In this document: positions 8,083 to 10,323 of the stretch, piece by piece
Numbering within the stretch: position 1 is the first letter of the stretch
Layout: each line of letters starts with the position of its first letter
Assembly: GCA_900557165.1 (NCBI GenBank)
Contig: USRS01000087.1
Location: 1 to 10,323, forward strand
From: an uncultured Clostridium sp.
Lineage (GTDB): Bacteria > Bacillota > Clostridia > Peptostreptococcales > Peptostreptococcaceae
Length of the DNA: 10,323 nucleotides
Reading direction: 5' to 3'
The notes under the pieces: model-generated
What the model saw: only the letters and a program-made list of their open reading frames with translations
What the model was told of the DNA's origin: nothing
The model's database searches: none
Position numbers and translations under genes: made by a program

Positions 8083-9759
8083 ATGGAAAAATCTTATACT
8101 ATTGTATATCAAGGTGATATAGGCCAAGGATTACGAGAAAAGAATATAAACAATTATATGGTGTTAAATGATAAATTAGTAGTAGTATATACAAATGAAG
8201 ATTTTGATCCAACAATATTAGATGATATAGAGCAAGTTAGTATATGGAAAAAGGCAATTCCAATGAGTTCTTTAATAAAAATAGGTGATGGAGTAGTAAA
8301 TGGAGAAACTGTAACAAATGCATCTGGAACTAGTTATATAGAAAATAATCCATATATATCTGTAGATGGAACAGGAACGTTAATTGCAATAATAGATTCG
8401 GGAATAGATTACTTACACCCCGATTTTATAAATGAAGATGGAACAAGCAAAATAGTTTCCATATGGGATCAAGAGGGAAATAGTAATCCACCTCCTACAG
8501 GAGCTATTTTTGGAAGTGAATTTACTAGAGAAGATATAAATAAAGCTATTGCAGAAAATAATGATAATTTAACTAAAGATAATATAGGAACAGGAACAAT
8601 AGCGGCAGGGATTGCTACAGGAAATGGCAGATTAAACCCACTATATAAAGGAGTAGCAACTAAAAGTGAGCTTATAATTGTTAAATTGAAACATTATGAA
8701 GGTACTTATATGCAAGGAAGAATAAATTATTTAAATACAGATTTTTTAGCTGCAATTAAATATGTTTGTGATGTGTCAGAAAGATTAAATATACCGACTA
8801 TAATAAATTTAACAATAGGTGAAAGAGCAAGGTCTGTAATACTTACAAACTTTTTGGAAACCTTTGATTATTTAGAATCATCTGGAGTTGTAATAGTATC
8901 AGGAGCAGGAAATGAAGGAGATACCAATATACATTATGAAGGAAATGCAAATACCGATTCTCCTTATGAAGACGTAATTTTAGAAGTTGGTGAACAAAAA
9001 AATCTCCTTATAACCATAGGAGCTAATGGTCCTGGGAGAGGGTCTGTGGCAGTAATATCTCCATCGGGACAACTGAGTTATAAAGTTGAATATGCTCCTG
9101 ATGAAGAAGCATTTAGTGGGGACTTTAACTTAGAAAACTCAAAATATACAATTCAGATTTTTTATCCATGGATATTATCAGGAAATGAAGAAGTAGAGAT
9201 ATTAATTGAAGATATAAAACCTGGTATATGGACTTTAAGATTATTTTTAGAATTTGAAACTAGTGGAGAATTTGATATTTATCTTCCAAATGGAAATTTA
9301 ATACCTAGTAATACTAGATTTTTAGATCCAAATTCATTTGCAACAATAACTTTATACGCATCAACAGAAAATGTAATAACTGTAGGAGCTTTTAATGATA
9401 AAACAGATAGTATGTGGATTGGATCATCTAAAGGTCCCCTAAGAACAAAAGTAGTATTAAAACCAGATATAGTAGCTCCTGGTGTAGATATAATTTCCAC
9501 ATATATAAATAATAACTATATAAAATCAACAGGTACAGGGGTTAGTAGTTCTTTAACTGCTGGAATATTGGCTTTGATGATGGATTATATTAGCCAACAA
9601 GAAGTTTATCAAAGGAAATTATTATTTACTAATGTATTAAAAACATATTTAATGTTGGGTGCTACAAAAAATTCTATATATACTTTTCCAAATGATTCTC
9701 AAGGATTTGGAGTATTGAATCTTAAAGATACTATAAATGCTATTGCTAACAAAATTTAA
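8083..9759 (+). CDS. cspC: CspC: subtilisin-like pseudoprotease, germinant signalling
   Basis: A 558-residue subtilase-fold protein with an N-terminal prodomain (about 1-75), a catalytic-type core and a jelly-roll insert. The triad is broken: D105 is kept (IIDSGIDY), but the His position is T170 (IGTGTIAAG) and the Ser position is G486 (STGTGVSS). The oxyanion Asn, N277 (GAGNEG), is kept. The Thr and Gly replacements match those reported for C. difficile CspC (T170, G485), so this is a C. difficile-type pseudoprotease and not an active protease as in C. perfringens. In C. difficile, CspC is required for the response to taurocholate and co-germinants and controls CspB; that role is inferred here by homology. 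ATG 8083 has an AGGAGA ribosome site (8067-8072) overlapping the cspBA stop, so the genes are co-transcribed. In C. difficile the csp genes belong to the sigma-G forespore regulon; I could not confirm such a promoter here. Confidence 0.95.
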   Translation: MEKSYTIVYQGDIGQGLREKNINNYMVLNDKLVVVYTNEDFDPTILDDIEQVSIWKKAIPMSSLIKIGDGVVNGETVTNASGTSYIENNPYISVDGTGTLIAIIDSGIDYLHPDFINEDGTSKIVSIWDQEGNSNPPPTGAIFGSEFTREDINKAIAENNDNLTKDNIGTGTIAAGIATGNGRLNPLYKGVATKSELIIVKLKHYEGTYMQGRINYLNTDFLAAIKYVCDVSERLNIPTIINLTIGERARSVILTNFLETFDYLESSGVVIVSGAGNEGDTNIHYEGNANTDSPYEDVILEVGEQKNLLITIGANGPGRGSVAVISPSGQLSYKVEYAPDEEAFSGDFNLENSKYTIQIFYPWILSGNEEVEILIEDIKPGIWTLRLFLEFETSGEFDIYLPNGNLIPSNTRFLDPNSFATITLYASTENVITVGAFNDKTDSMWIGSSKGPLRTKVVLKPDIVAPGVDIISTYINNNYIKSTGTGVSSSLTAGILALMMDYISQQEVYQRKLLFTNVLKTYLMLGATKNSIYTFPNDSQGFGVLNLKDTINAIANKI

Positions 9760-9810
9760 TAATTTTTTTTATGTGAATGATTATAAAAATTTAGTAAAAA
9801 ATAATAAAAA

Positions 9811-9857
9811 TAAAAAATATAAAAAGGAGGTTATTAATAAAAAATATAAAAGGAGGT
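9811..9857 (+). repeat. Tandem duplication of a Shine-Dalgarno block
   Basis: TAAAAAATATAAAAAGGAGGT (9811-9831) recurs at 9838-9857 with one A fewer, a 27-base repeat unit. Each copy carries a full ribosome site (9826-9830 and 9851-9856). Only the second has a plausible start (TTG 9863) at normal distance. The first has only an ATT two bases downstream, too close to be a likely start. The copies lie in the 103-base gap between cspC and the small DUF3787-like gene. Confidence 0.75.
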
Positions 9858-9862
9858 ACTAT

Positions 9863-10078
9863 TTGAATAATACAAATGAAAATATAAATCATGGAGTAAG
9901 TAGACAACTTAGCGGAAAAGATAATGAACGTCTATATTCTACTACTCGTGTAAATAGTGCTTATACAGCAGCTATTTTAAATAAAGATGATGAATACCCA
10001 GATAGTAAAGTTACTATACCATCATTAGAGAGTGTATTAGAAGCTAAAGACTGGGTGGATAACGGAAGTAAAACTTAA
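9863..10078 (+). CDS. Small DUF3787-like protein, candidate spore protein
   Basis: A 71-residue hydrophilic protein. I chose the TTG at 9863 because AGGAGG (9851-9856) lies six bases upstream. The in-frame extension back to 9737 would overlap the cspC end and translate low-complexity Asn/Lys-rich intergenic DNA. The C-terminal half (TAAILN at 35-40, then DSKVTIPSLESVLEAKDWVDN at 47-67) matches the motif I remember for DUF3787 (PF12655), a clostridial family of short proteins associated with spores. The N-terminal half holds S13-R14-Q15-L16-S17, similar to the SRQS motif at which YabG is reported to cut pro-SleC in C. difficile. No terminator separates it from cspC, so it is likely in the same operon and made in the forespore. 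The biochemical role is unknown. Gene reality is well supported by ribosome site and terminator; the family call is moderate. Confidence 0.75.
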   Translation: MNNTNENINHGVSRQLSGKDNERLYSTTRVNSAYTAAILNKDDEYPDSKVTIPSLESVLEAKDWVDNGSKT

Positions 10079-10088
10079 AAGATTCTTA

Positions 10089-10114
10089 AAAATAGGGAGT
10101 TTCCTCCCTATTTT
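10089..10114 (+). terminator. Terminator at the end of the csp operon
   Basis: AAAATAGGGAG (10089-10099) and CTCCCTATTTT (10104-10114) form a perfect 11-bp stem with a 4-base loop. The T run is short and forms part of the stem. The A and T flanks make it potentially bidirectional. It lies ten bases after the stop of the DUF3787-like gene. Confidence 0.82.
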
Positions 10115-10145
10115 AATGTCTAAATAATAATATTTAAAATATTTA

Positions 10146-10174
10146 TTGACATTATTTATTAATTAATATATTAT
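10146..10174 (+). promoter_or_regulatory. Sigma-A-type promoter of the T-box transcript
   Basis: A perfect -35 TTGACA (10146-10151) is followed after 17 bases by TATTAT (10169-10174), one mismatch from the -10 consensus. It lies between the csp operon terminator and the T-box leader, so transcription would start near 10181, about 20 bases before the first conserved T-box bases. Confidence 0.75.
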
Positions 10175-10200
10175 TAAAAATATCAAAATTAATAAATAAA

Positions 10201-10323
10201 TGCTGTGAAGGGAAGAGTAGTTATACTACTAAGTTTTAGCGAGCTGGTTATGGTGAAAGTCCAGTACAAAGTATATAATGAAAAACATCCCGGAGCTACT
10301 AACCGAAATCTTAATGAGAGAGT
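10201..10323 (+). ncRNA. T-box leader (tRNA-sensing riboregulator), 5' part, cut by window end
   Basis: Conserved T-box Stem I elements appear in order. They are a purine-rich 5' strand with GGGAAGAGTAG (10210-10220, S-turn AGTA at 10216-10219), then AGCGAG (10238-10243). The apical CTGG/CCAG stem follows around GGTGAAAG (10244-10264), and a 3' strand carries GGAGC (10292-10296) and the S-turn partner GAA (10305-10307). GTTA (10220-10223) can pair with TAAC (10300-10303). T-boxes bind uncharged tRNA and raise expression of aminoacyl-tRNA synthetase, amino-acid synthesis or transport genes. The specifier codon should follow GAA; by analogy with glyQS the candidates are UCU (10309-10311) or AUC (10308-10310). 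My pairing is not clean, so I do not name the amino acid. The antiterminator and regulated gene lie beyond the window. Confidence 0.82.

Noticed and set aside
9279..9500. 73-codon minus-strand frame within cspC
   Set aside because: Antisense to conserved cspC sequence, with no ribosome site.
9737..9862. Upstream extension of the small DUF3787-like gene from the ATG at 9737
   Set aside because: It overlaps the end of cspC, translates AT-rich intergenic DNA into Asn/Lys repeats and lacks a ribosome site, whereas TTG 9863 has an ideal one.
1..10323. CRISPR array, insertion sequence, tRNA or rRNA gene
   Set aside because: No regularly spaced repeats, transposase motifs, terminal inverted repeats, or tRNA or rRNA signatures were seen on either strand.

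Overview
The window is very AT-rich, with Firmicutes-type AGGAGG ribosome sites, short intergenic gaps and strong hairpin/T-tract terminators. It looks like chromosome of an endospore-forming clostridium. The best lineage clue is the germination locus at 4727-9759: CspB and CspA are fused in one polypeptide, and CspA and CspC have both lost catalytic residues. From established knowledge, that combination is typical of the Peptostreptococcaceae (Clostridioides difficile and relatives such as Paeniclostridium, Paraclostridium and Romboutsia). Clostridium perfringens, by contrast, has three separate, catalytically intact Csp proteases. I cannot name the species.

Left part (1-2721): a small single-domain cupin (61-405) ends in a textbook terminator. 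Next comes an unnamed 349-residue protein (574-1623) with a DUF6398-like, helix-turn-helix-bearing N-terminus and an ST7-like TPR C-terminus; it also has its own terminator. On the opposite strand is a polytopic PfoR/PTS-EIIC-like membrane protein (1672-2721). A 314-base AT-only-like spacer (2722-3035) with a perfect 32-bp palindrome separates it from the rightward genes.

Middle (3036-4650): a membrane-anchored protein with bacterial Ig-like repeats and a possible FN3-like domain is followed, 70 bases later, by a 69-residue basic protein with a TTG start. A strong terminator follows directly, so the csp genes should have their own promoter, though I could not identify it convincingly.

Germination locus (4727-10078): cspBA encodes an active subtilisin-like protease (CspB: D96, H160, N254, S460) joined through a lysine/arginine-rich linker to a pseudoprotease (CspA: A673, Y737, D837, S1045). 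Fourteen bases later cspC encodes a second pseudoprotease (D105, T170, N277, G486), which by homology is the bile-acid/co-germinant signalling protein. With no visible terminator, a 71-residue DUF3787-like protein follows from a TTG start under a duplicated Shine-Dalgarno sequence, and the unit ends at a terminator (10089-10114). In the C. difficile model, CspC and CspA regulate CspB in the dormant spore, and CspB cleaves pro-SleC to start cortex hydrolysis. sleC, gerS and yabG are not in this window.

Right edge (10146-10323): a good sigma-A-type promoter leads into the 5' part of a T-box leader, whose antiterminator and regulated gene lie beyond the window.
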